Both the position numbers and the translations under genes were made by a program. Shown one piece after another: positions 37,228-46,651 of a stretch of 64,000 nt of DNA. The stretch is from contig NZ_FUWZ01000001.1 of the NCBI RefSeq assembly GCF_900167135.1, positions 1-64,000 of the forward strand, written 5' to 3'. Under the pieces are notes generated by a model. The model saw only the letters and a list, made by a program, of their open reading frames with translations. It was not told the origin of the DNA and searched no databases. Source of the stretch: Chitinophaga eiseniae (GTDB taxonomy: Bacteria; Bacteroidota; Bacteroidia; Chitinophagales; Chitinophagaceae). How positions within the stretch are numbered: position 1 is the stretch's first letter; each line of letters begins with the position of its first letter.

Positions 37228-40200
37228 ATGAAAAAAAATCAGATTTTGGCAAAAGTCTTTTGCCTGCTGCTGGCAGCTTGTCTTTCTCCTTTCCTGGCGC
37301 AGGCGCAGACCGCACCGCGCATCGTGAAGGGTAAAGTCGTGGATGCCACTTCCGGTGAGGCTTTGCCGGGCGTGTCTGTATATGCCAGCAACAAAACCAT
37401 CGGCGCCGCTACCGGTACGGAGAATGTGATCGAAAACATCAGCATCGGAGCAATTACCGATGAAAAAGGGGAGTTCTCCCTGAAACTGCCGGACTCCCTG
37501 TCTGTAAAGCAGCTGACCATCGGTTATATGGGATATGAAACAAAGTTGCTGAGCCTCACTGCCAGCAACCACTATAAAGTGGCTTTGTCTTCCTCCGGTA
37601 AAAACCTGAACGAGTTTGTGTTCACCGGCTACCAGACCATCAAAAAGAATAAATCTACCGGCGCTATCGATAAGATCAGCATGGATAAAGTAGAAGTGGC
37701 CGGTGTCATGAGCGTAGAGCAGATGCTGCAGGGGCAGCTCTCCGGCGTGGCTATTACACCGCAGTCCGGCGCGCCCGGCCAGGCGGCTAAAATCCGTATC
37801 CGTGGTACGTCTTCCCTACAGGGAACGCAGGACCCGCTGTGGGTCATCGACGGACTGCCTATTGAAGGCACCAACCTGCCTTCCGCCGAAGACGCCAAGT
37901 CCATCGATCAGCTGTATACCACCGCTATCGCCGGTTACAGCCCTTCCGATATCGAAAGCATTACGGTGCTGAAAGACGCGGCTGCTACGGCCATCTATGG
38001 CGCCCGCGCCGCCAACGGGGTGATCGTGATCACCACCAAATCCGGTAAGAAAAGCGAACGGATGTCCGTCAACTACCGTAACAACTTTACGTTTACGCAG
38101 AAGCCTGACCTGGGCCGCCTCAACCTGTTGAACAGCGACCAGAAAGTAAACCTTGAGCTGGACCTGTTCACCTCAGATTTTACCTATCTCGCCAATAACG
38201 GCAGTGTGTCCCGCATCCTCAATAAATACAATGTAACGCCGGCAGACCTTTCTTCTAAAGGATTTGATGGCATCAACCCGGCTGCGCGTAACGAGATTAA
38301 TGCATTGAGAGGCATCAATACCAACTGGAATGACCTCATTTTCCGCAGCGCTTTCACACAGGAACACAGCGTAAGTGTGTCCGGTGGCGGTGATAAATCC
38401 ACTTATTATTTCAGCGGCGGTTATTACGACGAAAAAGGCGCTACCATCGGTACAGGCGCCAACCGCTATAACATCACCCTGAAAACAGATTACGATATCA
38501 CTGACAAACTGAAATTCTCTGCCGGTATCTTCGCCAATCAGCGTACGCAGACATCCTTTAATACCAACAGAGGTGGTAACACCAACCCGGTGCAATACTC
38601 CCGCCTGGCCAACCCGTACACGCCCGTGTACGACGATGGCGGAAACTATGTGTATGACCGGAACATCGGCGGTGATCGTAATGTGGTGGACTTCAACCTG
38701 CTGGAAGAACGCAAAAACACCAGCAACACCCTGAAGACACAGTCAGTCAACACCAACTTCAAACTGGATTATGAAGTGGTCCCCCGCTTGCACATCAGTT
38801 CTCAGCTGGGTATCCAGTCCGATATCACCACCGGAGAACAGATCGCATTGGGAAATACTTACTTCGTACGCCTGCTGGCTGATCAGAACATGCGGTTTGA
38901 TCCGGCTACCGGTACGCAGAAAACCATCCTTCCTAAAGGCGGTGTGATTACCAATACCAACCGCAATATGCAGCAGTACACGCTCAAAACGATGGCGGAG
39001 TATAGCTTCAACCTGAATAAAAACCATGATTTTAACTTCATGGTGGGTAATGAGGTGAGAAGGGTAAAAGATAAATACCAGACCACTACCGGTTATGGTT
39101 TTGATCCTAAAACACTGACCACTATTCCGATCAAATTCCAGAATGACAACGATGCGAAAGACCTGTATACCAACAGGAACACCTATGTGGAAAATGCATT
39201 TGTATCTTTCTTTGGTACGGGAAGCTATACACTGAATAACCGCTATACATTGGGTGGTAGCATCCGGTTTGACGGCTCCGACATGTTTGGCGTGGACCCC
39301 AAATACAAATACCTGCCGCTGTGGTCCGTGAGTGGTCTGTGGCGTGTGATGGAAGAACCTTTTATGCGTAACGTACGTTTCATCAATACACTGAACGTAC
39401 GCGCATCCTATGGTCTGCAGGGTAACGTGGATAAAAACACATCTCCTTTCGTGATGGGTACTTACTACAACGTACCTATTCTGCCGGGTGACCCGATACA
39501 GGTGATCCGCGTGGAAACTCCTCCGAATGCCAAACTACGCTGGGAAAAGACGATCAACAAAAACATTGGTATTGATCTGAGCTTCCTGAGAAACAGGATC
39601 AGCATTACGGCTGATTACTACGACCGTCACGGTAAAGACCTGATCAACATCTATGCGCTGGCATTGGAAACCGGTTTCCAGAATATGGCGGTGAACTGGG
39701 CAGAGATGCGTAATCGCGGAGTGGAAGTAAGTGTGAGCACGCGTAACATCACCCGTAAGGATTTCCGCTGGACGACCGACTTTAACTTCTCCTATAACAA
39801 AAACACGGTGCTGCGCGAGACGCTGGCAGACAATTCCTATTTCCCTTCCAGGGAAGGACATCCTACCGGGACTATCTGGGGTATTGACTATGCCGGCCTC
39901 AATGAGCACGGTATGATCATGGTGAATCACGATGGTAAAACGATGTCATTGTCCGAGCTGTTGAAACTGGGCGATGACTTTGCCGGTGATCCGGACCTGG
40001 GAGGTCTGTTCCCTTACTCCGGCTTGTCTAACGATGAGCAGCGAGCGCTGTTCCGTAACATGGGTAATATTGATCCGCTGTATACCGGTGGCCTTAATAA
40101 CAATTTTACCTACAAACGTTTTGATCTGTCTGTTGGCCTCCTGTTCAACCTGGGGCAGAAAGTACAGGTACAGCCGCCGTTCAATCCGTTCTACTTTGAC

Positions 40201-40599
40201 CGAGGCGCTAACACGACCACCGCTATCCTCGACCGTTGGACGCCCTCCAACCCTAATGGACAGTATCCCGGGTTGTTTGGCGCCGGACCGCAGACGCCGG
40301 AAGATGTGCGGCTGCTGGGCAACTGGCTGAAAGATAAGTACTACCAGTACGCTAATCTGAGTATGTGGATCCGGGATGCGGGTTATGTACGCGTACGTAA
40401 CATCACGCTGGGCTACCGCCTGCCAGAGGATGTGTGCAACCGCATCCGCCTGAAAGGCCTGAAGGTAACCGGTGAAGTGCGCAATCCGTTTGTATTTGGT
40501 GCTAACTACGACGGCTATATGGACCCGGAAACGATGGGTAACATCTACGCACAGCCTATTCCCAAAACATTCACCATCGGCCTGAATGCTACTTTCTAA
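37228..40599 (+). CDS. SusC/RagA-family TonB-linked outer-membrane protein (protease locus)
   Basis: The 1123-residue protein has a signal peptide (cleavage after LAQAQ), a carboxypeptidase-regulatory-like domain (about 32-120, with GEALPGVSVYASN), a plug with AATAIYGARAANGVIVITTKSG near 255-275, and a barrel ending in TIGLNATF. There is no STN domain and no sigma/FecR pair nearby, so it should be regulated by other means, for example via the leader or promoter of the protease gene. It would import what the protease releases, using TonB. Confidence 0.95.
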   Translation: MKKNQILAKVFCLLLAACLSPFLAQAQTAPRIVKGKVVDATSGEALPGVSVYASNKTIGAATGTENVIENISIGAITDEKGEFSLKLPDSLSVKQLTIGYMGYETKLLSLTASNHYKVALSSSGKNLNEFVFTGYQTIKKNKSTGAIDKISMDKVEVAGVMSVEQMLQGQLSGVAITPQSGAPGQAAKIRIRGTSSLQGTQDPLWVIDGLPIEGTNLPSAEDAKSIDQLYTTAIAGYSPSDIESITVLKDAAATAIYGARAANGVIVITTKSGKKSERMSVNYRNNFTFTQKPDLGRLNLLNSDQKVNLELDLFTSDFTYLANNGSVSRILNKYNVTPADLSSKGFDGINPAARNEINALRGINTNWNDLIFRSAFTQEHSVSVSGGGDKSTYYFSGGYYDEKGATIGTGANRYNITLKTDYDITDKLKFSAGIFANQRTQTSFNTNRGGNTNPVQYSRLANPYTPVYDDGGNYVYDRNIGGDRNVVDFNLLEERKNTSNTLKTQSVNTNFKLDYEVVPRLHISSQLGIQSDITTGEQIALGNTYFVRLLADQNMRFDPATGTQKTILPKGGVITNTNRNMQQYTLKTMAEYSFNLNKNHDFNFMVGNEVRRVKDKYQTTTGYGFDPKTLTTIPIKFQNDNDAKDLYTNRNTYVENAFVSFFGTGSYTLNNRYTLGGSIRFDGSDMFGVDPKYKYLPLWSVSGLWRVMEEPFMRNVRFINTLNVRASYGLQGNVDKNTSPFVMGTYYNVPILPGDPIQVIRVETPPNAKLRWEKTINKNIGIDLSFLRNRISITADYYDRHGKDLINIYALALETGFQNMAVNWAEMRNRGVEVSVSTRNITRKDFRWTTDFNFSYNKNTVLRETLADNSYFPSREGHPTGTIWGIDYAGLNEHGMIMVNHDGKTMSLSELLKLGDDFAGDPDLGGLFPYSGLSNDEQRALFRNMGNIDPLYTGGLNNNFTYKRFDLSVGLLFNLGQKVQVQPPFNPFYFDRGANTTTAILDRWTPSNPNGQYPGLFGAGPQTPEDVRLLGNWLKDKYYQYANLSMWIRDAGYVRVRNITLGYRLPEDVCNRIRLKGLKVTGEVRNPFVFGANYDGYMDPETMGNIYAQPIPKTFTIGLNATF

Positions 40600-40610
40600 A
40601 ACTGTAACAC

Positions 40611-41945
40611 ATGCGTAAAGTAATATATACCACCGGGCTGATCGCAGCATTGACTGCTTTCTCCTCCTGCAAAAAATACCTGGATATCGTTCCGGTAGGA
40701 AAAGTGGTTCCTACTACCGTGGAAGATTTCCGTAAAGAAATGGATGGGGCCTATACTATCGTTACTTATGATAAAGGCCTCGCGTCTTACCGTAGCGATG
40801 AAATCAAAATGAATGAAAGCCGTTCCGGAGATGTGAACCTGCTGAGGCCCAATTATTTCTGGGAAGAAAACAACGGGGCCAACCAGTCTACCTATAACTG
40901 GCGGGCCAACTATCAGTTGATATTCTATGCCAACCACATTATTGATGCGGTGGGCGGTGCTACAGAAGGTACACAGGCTCAAAAGGACCAACTGGCGGGG
41001 GAAGCTTTCCTGCTGAGAGCTTACACACACTTTAACCTCGTGAATCTGTACGGCAAGCCATATAACGAAGCTACCGCTGCTGTCGACAAAGCGGTGCCGG
41101 TCATCATTAAGGTAGACTTGCAGAAAGCCACTCCGCGCAATACTGTCAAAGAAACCTATGACCAGGTGATCGCTGACCTGGAGGCTGGTCTGAAACTGGT
41201 GAATGTAGAACAGTTCGAGACCACTGCTTCCTACCGCTTCTCCAAAATGTCCGGCCTGGCGCTGGCGGCAAGAGTATATCTTTATACCCATCAGTGGGAT
41301 AAATCGCTGGCAGCCGCTAAAGCCGTGCTGGAGAAGAAGTCGGCCCTGGTGGATTTTAACAAAAGCACCACGCTGCCTACCACGTATAATTCACCTGAGT
41401 CGCTGCAGGCGCTGGAGCAGAACTATACCAACAACGCTATCCTGACTGCTTTTGTATCCGATCAGTTATATGCTTTGTATAATACTGCTGGTGATCTCCG
41501 CCTGAAAATTTTCTACGGTAAAGACAGTAAACAGAATAATATCGTTCTGAAAACCGGTAATAACAATAGCTTCCGGCAGTCTTTCCGCGTGGCAGAGGTA
41601 TACCTGACAGCAGCAGAAGCCGCCGCGCATCTCCATCAGCCAGCCCAGGCCCTTCACTATCTGAACGAGCTGAAAAAGAACCGGCTGACCCCTGATTTTT
41701 ATCAGGCGGAAGTTGCCCGCATCAGCGCGCTCACAGGCAACGACCTGTTGAAAGAAATACAGGACGAACGTTTCCGTGAGCTGGCCTTCGAAGGGCACCG
41801 CTGGTTTGACCTGCGCAGGACCACCCAGCCACGGATTGAACATACCGTAAAAGGGAAGACAGTCACCCTGCAGGCCGGTGATCCGCGCTATACGATCAAA
41901 ATACCGACCGATGCTGTCGCCAGCAATCCCTTGCTGGCAGAGTAA
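40611..41945 (+). CDS. SusD/RagB-family outer-membrane lipoprotein (protease locus)
   Basis: The 444-residue protein has a lipoprotein signal with FSSC (Cys20) followed by KK. Helical TPR-like repeats and the C-terminal SusD signatures are present: VAEVYLTAAEAAAHL near 325-340 and LLKEIQDERFRELAFEGHRWFDLRR near 380-403. It begins 11 bases after the SusC stop. It is somewhat shorter than sugar-binding SusD proteins (500-550 residues), closer to RagB-type peptide-binding members. A terminator follows, closing the operon. Confidence 0.94.
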   Translation: MRKVIYTTGLIAALTAFSSCKKYLDIVPVGKVVPTTVEDFRKEMDGAYTIVTYDKGLASYRSDEIKMNESRSGDVNLLRPNYFWEENNGANQSTYNWRANYQLIFYANHIIDAVGGATEGTQAQKDQLAGEAFLLRAYTHFNLVNLYGKPYNEATAAVDKAVPVIIKVDLQKATPRNTVKETYDQVIADLEAGLKLVNVEQFETTASYRFSKMSGLALAARVYLYTHQWDKSLAAAKAVLEKKSALVDFNKSTTLPTTYNSPESLQALEQNYTNNAILTAFVSDQLYALYNTAGDLRLKIFYGKDSKQNNIVLKTGNNNSFRQSFRVAEVYLTAAEAAAHLHQPAQALHYLNELKKNRLTPDFYQAEVARISALTGNDLLKEIQDERFRELAFEGHRWFDLRRTTQPRIEHTVKGKTVTLQAGDPRYTIKIPTDAVASNPLLAE

Positions 41946-41971
41946 GGATATAAGATATACAGAAGCTTGAG

Positions 41972-42006
41972 AAGCCTCCGGTTTTTATACCGGGGGCTTT
42001 TATTTT
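41972..42006 (+). terminator. Terminator of the protease-SusCD operon
   Basis: AAGCCTCCGGT and ACCGGGGGCTT form an 11-bp stem with one G-T pair and a six-base loop, followed by TTATTTTTG. It lies 27 bases after the SusD stop. Confidence 0.85.
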
Positions 42007-42077
42007 TGAAATATATATAAATCCATTCCACTTTCGATGAAGTATGCTGTTGTATGTAGTATCAAAAACTCATATCA

Positions 42078-42392
42078 ATGTATCAAAGTGATTTTAAGAA
42101 GGCTATTGCAGGTAAGACCAAGATCAAATTGACCTTTTTTTCAAAAGAGGATGGGGCAACGTTGTGCAGGTTATGCGCGCCTATGGATTTTGGACCAAGC
42201 AGAAGAGCAACCAATAAAGATAATCGGTATCATCTATGGGATTATGAAAGCGATAAACAAAATCATGTTCTTTCATTACTCCCAGATCAAATCGTAGCAA
42301 TGGAATTCATGGAAACTAGTTTTGATCCTTCAGAATTTGTTACCTGGACACCTAATTGGTTTTTTGTGAGAGATTGGGGAGTCTATAGTTAA
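42078..42392 (+). CDS. Small WYL-like protein, unknown function
   Basis: The 104-residue protein has no signal peptide. The order of conserved elements (KIKLTFFSKEDG, RLCAPMDFGPSRR, RYHLWDYES, HVLSLLPDQIVAMEFM) resembles a single ligand-binding WYL-type domain without a DNA-binding domain. Similar short proteins recur in Bacteroidota as uncharacterised singletons. It is AT-rich and stands alone after the SusD terminator. The WYL comparison is an inference by eye. Confidence 0.6.
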   Translation: MYQSDFKKAIAGKTKIKLTFFSKEDGATLCRLCAPMDFGPSRRATNKDNRYHLWDYESDKQNHVLSLLPDQIVAMEFMETSFDPSEFVTWTPNWFFVRDWGVYS

Positions 42393-42498
42393 AATCAATT
42401 TAATTCCTTCTGTGGTGGTTTAGGGGATGTTATTCCCCCGACTGAATGTGATTTGGCAGTAAGAACGTATAAAAAATAAATGGTATTTTCGGGAAACT

Positions 42499-43365
42499 AT
42501 GTTTCACCGCTTTCCACCCATATCCGTTCCTGCTGCCGACACCTCTTTCCTTACCGGTAACGGCGAAATCTTTGCCAAGCTGAAGCAGGAATCTGTTGCC
42601 GGTAAACGTACCGTTTTTGTGACTGAGCACTCCCTCATCTTTGTGACGAAGGGAGTGAAACTGCTGCATCTGCCGGAAACCACGGTAGAAGCCGGCCCGG
42701 ATACCGTCGTATTGCTGAAGAAAGGGATTTACGTGATGGCGGAATACATCGAGGAGGGGCTGGACTTCGAAGCCCTGATGCTGTTCCTGCCGGTGAAACT
42801 GTTGAAAAGTATGGCCACCGAGCCGTTTTTTCAACACAGCAAATCACCTTCCACAGCACCCTATGCCGTGTTTGAAGGGAATGAGCTGGTACAGGCATTT
42901 AAAGCTCACCTGCGCCTGTATTTCGACAAGCCGGTGGTGTATACCAGCCAGCTGCTGGCCCTGAAACAAAGGGAGATATTATTACTGCTGATGAACGGCG
43001 AGCACCGGCGCGAGGTGGCGGATTTTATCACCGCAGCACTCAGCACCGGGCCGGAAGACCTGGACGAGGTGATGCGAAACTATCTATTGCAGCCGGTAAC
43101 CCTCGAAGACCTGGCCAGCCTGACGAACCGCAGCCTGGCTTCTTTTAAGCGCGACTTCCAGCGTTTGTACCACATGCCGCCCCGGCAGTGGATCAATGAA
43201 CAAAGGCTGCAGCATGCCCGCCTGCTGCTGGACAATACGCGGTTGCCGGTAGGGGAGATCGCCACCCAATGCGGCTATGACAATCCTTCCCATTTTATCC
43301 GCATCTTCAAAAAGAAGTTCGGCCATACCCCGCAGGCTATCCGAGCCGAAATGACGATGGATTGA
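42499..43365 (+). CDS. AraC-family transcriptional regulator
   Basis: The 288-residue protein has a poorly conserved N-terminal sensor (about 1-170) and a C-terminal AraC double helix-turn-helix (about 188-285). The latter shows LEDLASLTNRSLASFKRDFQR and the final signature IATQCGYDNPSHFIRIFKKKFGHTP. It probably activates nearby genes. The SDR gene begins 63 bases downstream on the same strand and is the likeliest target or partner. The inducer is unknown. Confidence 0.92.
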   Translation: MFHRFPPISVPAADTSFLTGNGEIFAKLKQESVAGKRTVFVTEHSLIFVTKGVKLLHLPETTVEAGPDTVVLLKKGIYVMAEYIEEGLDFEALMLFLPVKLLKSMATEPFFQHSKSPSTAPYAVFEGNELVQAFKAHLRLYFDKPVVYTSQLLALKQREILLLLMNGEHRREVADFITAALSTGPEDLDEVMRNYLLQPVTLEDLASLTNRSLASFKRDFQRLYHMPPRQWINEQRLQHARLLLDNTRLPVGEIATQCGYDNPSHFIRIFKKKFGHTPQAIRAEMTMD

Positions 43366-43427
43366 GCCGTCCGGACTATCCGGTTGCCCGCCGTCGGGAT
43401 AATTTTGTGTTATAAAATCATAATAGC

Positions 43428-44030
43428 ATGAAAATAGTACTGATTGGCGGCCATGGTACCATCGGAAAAACAGTAGCTGCGGCACTCTCCTCCAGACACG
43501 AAGTGATCATCGCAGGCCGCAACAGCGGCGATATTCAGGTGGATATCACTTCCGAAACCTCCATTGAAGACATGTTTAAGGCACTGAAATCGGTAGATGC
43601 CTGCATCTGCACCGCAGGAACCGGTTACTACGGCGACTTTGGCACGATGCGCGGGCAACATATGACGGCCGGCATCCAGGGTAAATTAATGGGACAGGTA
43701 AACCTCGTGCTGATAGGGAAAGATTATCTCACCGAAGGCGGTTCTTTTACCCTGACATCGGGCGTGGCGGCGGAGCAGCCGGCAAAAAACGGCACCTGCG
43801 TGGCGATGATCAACGGAGCGGTCAACAGTTTTGTGCTGGGCGCGTCCCAGGAGCTGAAAAGAGACCAGCGTATCAATGCCGTAAGCCCCGGTCTGGTGGA
43901 AGACAGTGGGGTACGCTACGGGGCCTTGTTTCCCGGGTATAACCTGGTACCGATGCATAAGGTGGCGAACGCCTACCTGCTGAGTGTGGAAGGAGCCGTG
44001 AATGGCCGGATTATTAAGGTGTATGAGTAG
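43428..44030 (+). CDS. Short-chain dehydrogenase/reductase-like protein lacking the usual catalytic Tyr/Lys
   Basis: The 200-residue protein has a Rossmann-type start (KIVLIGGHGTIGKTVA, residues 2-17) and an NAD(P)-type core with DVDIT-like and CTAGTGYYG segments. It keeps the serine stretch FTLTSGVAAEQP, but where SDR enzymes have YxxxK it has GTCVAMINGAVNSF, so the catalytic tyrosine and lysine appear to be absent. The end NAVSPGLVEDS is normal for the family. It follows an AraC-family gene and overlaps the convergent phosphoesterase by 17 bases. It may be a non-catalytic or atypical reductase. Confidence 0.85.
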   Translation: MKIVLIGGHGTIGKTVAAALSSRHEVIIAGRNSGDIQVDITSETSIEDMFKALKSVDACICTAGTGYYGDFGTMRGQHMTAGIQGKLMGQVNLVLIGKDYLTEGGSFTLTSGVAAEQPAKNGTCVAMINGAVNSFVLGASQELKRDQRINAVSPGLVEDSGVRYGALFPGYNLVPMHKVANAYLLSVEGAVNGRIIKVYE

Positions 44031-44727
44031 GGGAATAGAGCTCCATGACAGATACACATCTGAAAGTAATGCCGTTCCTTTCTTCTGTATGTGATTCATG
44101 GTAATGGCCATAGTACCACGAATGGCATCCCGCAGCGGCAGCTTTATGGTATATGCGGCTCATCAGCTGCCGCTCGTTTTCAAGATCAGCAGCTAGGTCA
44201 TGGCCGTTGGACAGTTCTTTCGTGATGAAGTGCTGCACCACTTCGTTGTAGGTATAAGGCCAGGCCTCCCGCGGTGCAATATGGCTGATGACGATATCCA
44301 CACCAGCCTGACAGACTGCGTTTAGCAGTGTTTCATCATAGACGATTTCTTCATCCGGCCAGTACGTTTTGCCGGTCGTTCGGTTGAGCCGGTCTATGGA
44401 GATGCCGCCACCAATAAACAACACCCGCTGCTGTGCTATTTCCATCACAGTATAATCCTTTACCAGCAGTACGTGTTGCAGACCGAAGGTATGTCCCTGG
44501 TCCCAAAACCATTTGTGGTCGTGATTACCCCTGATGATCAGCAGTTGGTTGCCACTGCTGCGCATAAAGCTGTCTATTTGTGAAAGTGCTTTCAGGTCGT
44601 GGGCCACTGGCTGGAAACCAAGGCCCCAGTCGCCCACCTGGATGAAAGTGGTATTTTCCAGTTTGAATTTCCGGATCCGGGAGAGCAGTTCCGGGTAGCC
44701 GCCATGAAGGTCACCGATGATAATCAT
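44014..44727 (-). CDS. Cytoplasmic metallophosphoesterase (calcineurin-like)
   Basis: The 237-residue protein contains the full set of calcineurin-type motifs: GDLHGGY (5-11), GDWGLGF (32-38), RGNHDHKWF (65-73), SHIAP and YGHYH near 205. It has no signal peptide, so it acts in the cytoplasm; the arrangement resembles bis(5'-nucleosyl)-tetraphosphatase or serine/threonine-phosphatase-like members. The substrate is not predictable. Its 3' end overlaps that of the SDR gene on the other strand by 17 bases. Confidence 0.88.
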   Translation of the reverse strand: MIIIGDLHGGYPELLSRIRKFKLENTTFIQVGDWGLGFQPVAHDLKALSQIDSFMRSSGNQLLIIRGNHDHKWFWDQGHTFGLQHVLLVKDYTVMEIAQQRVLFIGGGISIDRLNRTTGKTYWPDEEIVYDETLLNAVCQAGVDIVISHIAPREAWPYTYNEVVQHFITKELSNGHDLAADLENERQLMSRIYHKAAAAGCHSWYYGHYHESHTEERNGITFRCVSVMELYSPTHTP

Positions 44728-44866
44728 AGTGTATTATACTAATTTATGATGATATTTTCTTTGCATTTAACAATGCACACTCCCTAAAGATCCCGATAGG
44801 TCTATACTTGGCCTTGTCCCTCAAAAGGGCTAACTTTAAAAACTGCATTGGGGGTAAAACATTACT

Positions 44867-45157
44867 ATGTCTATTAAGGGAAAAGCAAAAATGCTCGAAC
44901 CACAAGGTGATTTGAGCGTTTACGAAGACTCACAGGGGTGTGAATTTTTTTCAATCATAGGAAAGAGGGCTGCTATCAATGCTATTAATGAAAATAAGGC
45001 ATTGGGTTTGCCCTGGATTTATTTAAAAGACAGTTGGGTGGTGCGGGAATTTCCTGATGGTAAAGTAGAGAAGATAGTTGCGGTTGCTCCGTCATCCCTT
45101 AGAGAATTTGAGAAGGGAACAGTACTCCATATAGATCGGGAGAACTATAATTGTTAA
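44867..45157 (+). CDS. Small protein of unknown function
   Basis: The 96-residue protein (MSIKGKAKMLEPQGDLSVYE at the start) has no signal peptide or membrane segment. The C-terminal half contains KDSWVVREFPDGKVEKI, a short beta-rich stretch, and ends in ENYNC. No family was recognised. It is AT-richer than its neighbours and lies 9 bases before a Crp/Fnr-family gene on the same strand, which hints at co-transcription. Confidence 0.6.
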   Translation: MSIKGKAKMLEPQGDLSVYEDSQGCEFFSIIGKRAAINAINENKALGLPWIYLKDSWVVREFPDGKVEKIVAVAPSSLREFEKGTVLHIDRENYNC

Positions 45158-45166
45158 TATTCTTCC

Positions 45167-45748
45167 ATGACCGATCTCCAATCCTTCCAGCAAGCCATCT
45201 ACAAGTTCTACCCGCTCACAACGGCGGAGTGGGACGATTTTTCGTCCAAACTCATCACCAAAAAATGCCGGAAAGGGGACTTCCTTACCCGGGAAGGGCA
45301 GGTAGAGAATTTTATCTATTTTCTGCATACAGGCGCTACGCGTAATTATTTTATCAGGGATGGGAAAGAGTTTACGGTCGACTTTCAGTTTGAAGGGGAT
45401 ATGGTGACGGCCTACTACTCGCTGATTACGCGGGAACCGAGTACTGTTTTTATAGAGCTGCTGGAAGATGCCAGCATTGTGGCGATTCCTTTCCGCTTTT
45501 TGCAGGAGTTTTACAACAAACATCATCACGGGGAGCGGATAGGCCGGCTGATTGCGGAGTACCAGTATGCTAAACGGCTGAGAAAGGAGATGGAGCTGTT
45601 GTCGCTGACGGCAGAAGAGCGCTATGTGCAGCTGTTGGAGCGAAATCCCGCGCTGGTGCAGCAGATATCCGTGAAACACCTGTCTTCTTTTCTTGGCATC
45701 CAGCCGGAGAGCCTGAGCCGCATCAGGAAGCAGCACGCCAGAAACTAA
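45167..45748 (+). CDS. Crp/Fnr-family transcriptional regulator
   Basis: The 193-residue protein has an N-terminal cyclic-nucleotide-binding-type beta-barrel (about 15-130, with CRKGDFLTREGQVENFIYFL) and a C-terminal winged helix-turn-helix (about 150-193, VKHLSSFLGIQPESLSRIRKQ). It lacks an Fnr-type cysteine cluster. Such short Bacteroidota members often do not need cAMP. The DoxX-like gene starts 61 bases downstream and may be a target. Confidence 0.9.
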   Translation: MTDLQSFQQAIYKFYPLTTAEWDDFSSKLITKKCRKGDFLTREGQVENFIYFLHTGATRNYFIRDGKEFTVDFQFEGDMVTAYYSLITREPSTVFIELLEDASIVAIPFRFLQEFYNKHHHGERIGRLIAEYQYAKRLRKEMELLSLTAEERYVQLLERNPALVQQISVKHLSSFLGIQPESLSRIRKQHARN

Positions 45749-45809
45749 CATACATCATTTTCCGGGGAGGAAGGAAGGTGGACATTTGTACAGACAAAAC
45801 ACACCTTTC

Positions 45810-46265
45810 ATGAAACCTATTATTATTCTGATATCGGTATTTACACTGGCGTTATTGGTCTCCAGACCGGTTATGGGCGACTGGCAGCTGATTCTCGCCG
45901 GTAATCTTGCGATGTGCTGCATGTTATGTTTCACCGCGTTGGGGCATTTTCTCTTCCCTAAAGGCATGGTCATGATGATACCGCGCGTTATTCCTTTCAA
46001 AAAAGCGGTGGTGTATATTACCGGTGTTGCGGAGATTGTCATGGGTATTCTGCTGTTAGCGCCCTCCCTTCGAGAGATGACCGGTTGGGTGATCATCATC
46101 TTCTTTCTACTCATTTTCCCGGCTAATATCTATGCTGCAATCAAACATGTGGACCTGGAAAAGGCAACCTATAGCGGACCGGGACCGGGTTACCTTTGGT
46201 TCAGGGTACCGGAGCAGCTGCTGTTCATTGCCTGGGTTTATTTTTTCTCCATTGCGGTTTTTTAA
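45810..46265 (+). CDS. DoxX-like integral membrane protein
   Basis: The start at 45810 (MKPIIILISVFTLALL) is preferred; the frame opens eight codons earlier. The 151 residues contain four hydrophobic segments (about 2-20, 24-46, 62-85, 95-115) plus a fifth near the C terminus, with the DoxX-type stretch ALGHFLFPKGMVMMIP. DoxX-like proteins are small quinone- or stress-related membrane proteins of uncertain role. The next gene begins 10 bases after its stop, so the two may share a transcript. Confidence 0.75.
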   Translation: MKPIIILISVFTLALLVSRPVMGDWQLILAGNLAMCCMLCFTALGHFLFPKGMVMMIPRVIPFKKAVVYITGVAEIVMGILLLAPSLREMTGWVIIIFFLLIFPANIYAAIKHVDLEKATYSGPGPGYLWFRVPEQLLFIAWVYFFSIAVF

Positions 46266-46275
46266 ACGGATACGT

Positions 46276-46650
46276 ATGTACGAAGTAGAAATTACCAATA
46301 GGGAAACCGTTGTGTTTGTGAACAGTATCCGCGCGCGTAGCTTCAAAGGTTTTTGTTGGTTATGGTGGCATGTGCCGGTCATTATCCGGTCTGTAAAGCG
46401 ACATTATGGCGCTTATGAATGTATCCCGGCGCTGGTAAACCCGTTGCAGATAGTAATGGTAAGTTACTGGCTCAGTTATCGCGAACTGGGAGAGTACTAT
46501 CAGAGCCCTTTTCACTGGCGTTTGATGGATTTCGTAAAAAGAAATCCCGATGCGCTGGGGATGTACTTCGAGCGTTATGCTCCTGAAAAATCCGGGAAAT
46601 ATATCAATGGAGAATTCGGACTGGCTAAGAATTTCAGGCGGAAATTATAG
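46276..46650 (+). CDS. Monooxygenase-like (DUF4188-like) protein
   Basis: The start at 46276 gives 124 residues (MYEVEITNRETVVFV); the longer open frame overlaps the DoxX gene and is not supported. The segments SFKGFCWLWWHVPVI and VSYWLSYRELGEYYQSPFHW look like the small dimeric alpha/beta-barrel fold of DUF4188/antibiotic-biosynthesis-monooxygenase-like proteins. The substrate is unknown and the assignment is tentative. Its stop codon is separated by a single base from the stop of the convergent ATPase gene. Confidence 0.55.
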   Translation: MYEVEITNRETVVFVNSIRARSFKGFCWLWWHVPVIIRSVKRHYGAYECIPALVNPLQIVMVSYWLSYRELGEYYQSPFHWRLMDFVKRNPDALGMYFERYAPEKSGKYINGEFGLAKNFRRKL

Positions 46651-46651
46651 G

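Noticed and set aside
44014-44030. Convergent 3' overlap of SDR and phosphoesterase genes, and a similar one at 49262-49281
   Set aside because: Short convergent overlaps of 17-20 bases are common in compact genomes and need no special explanation.
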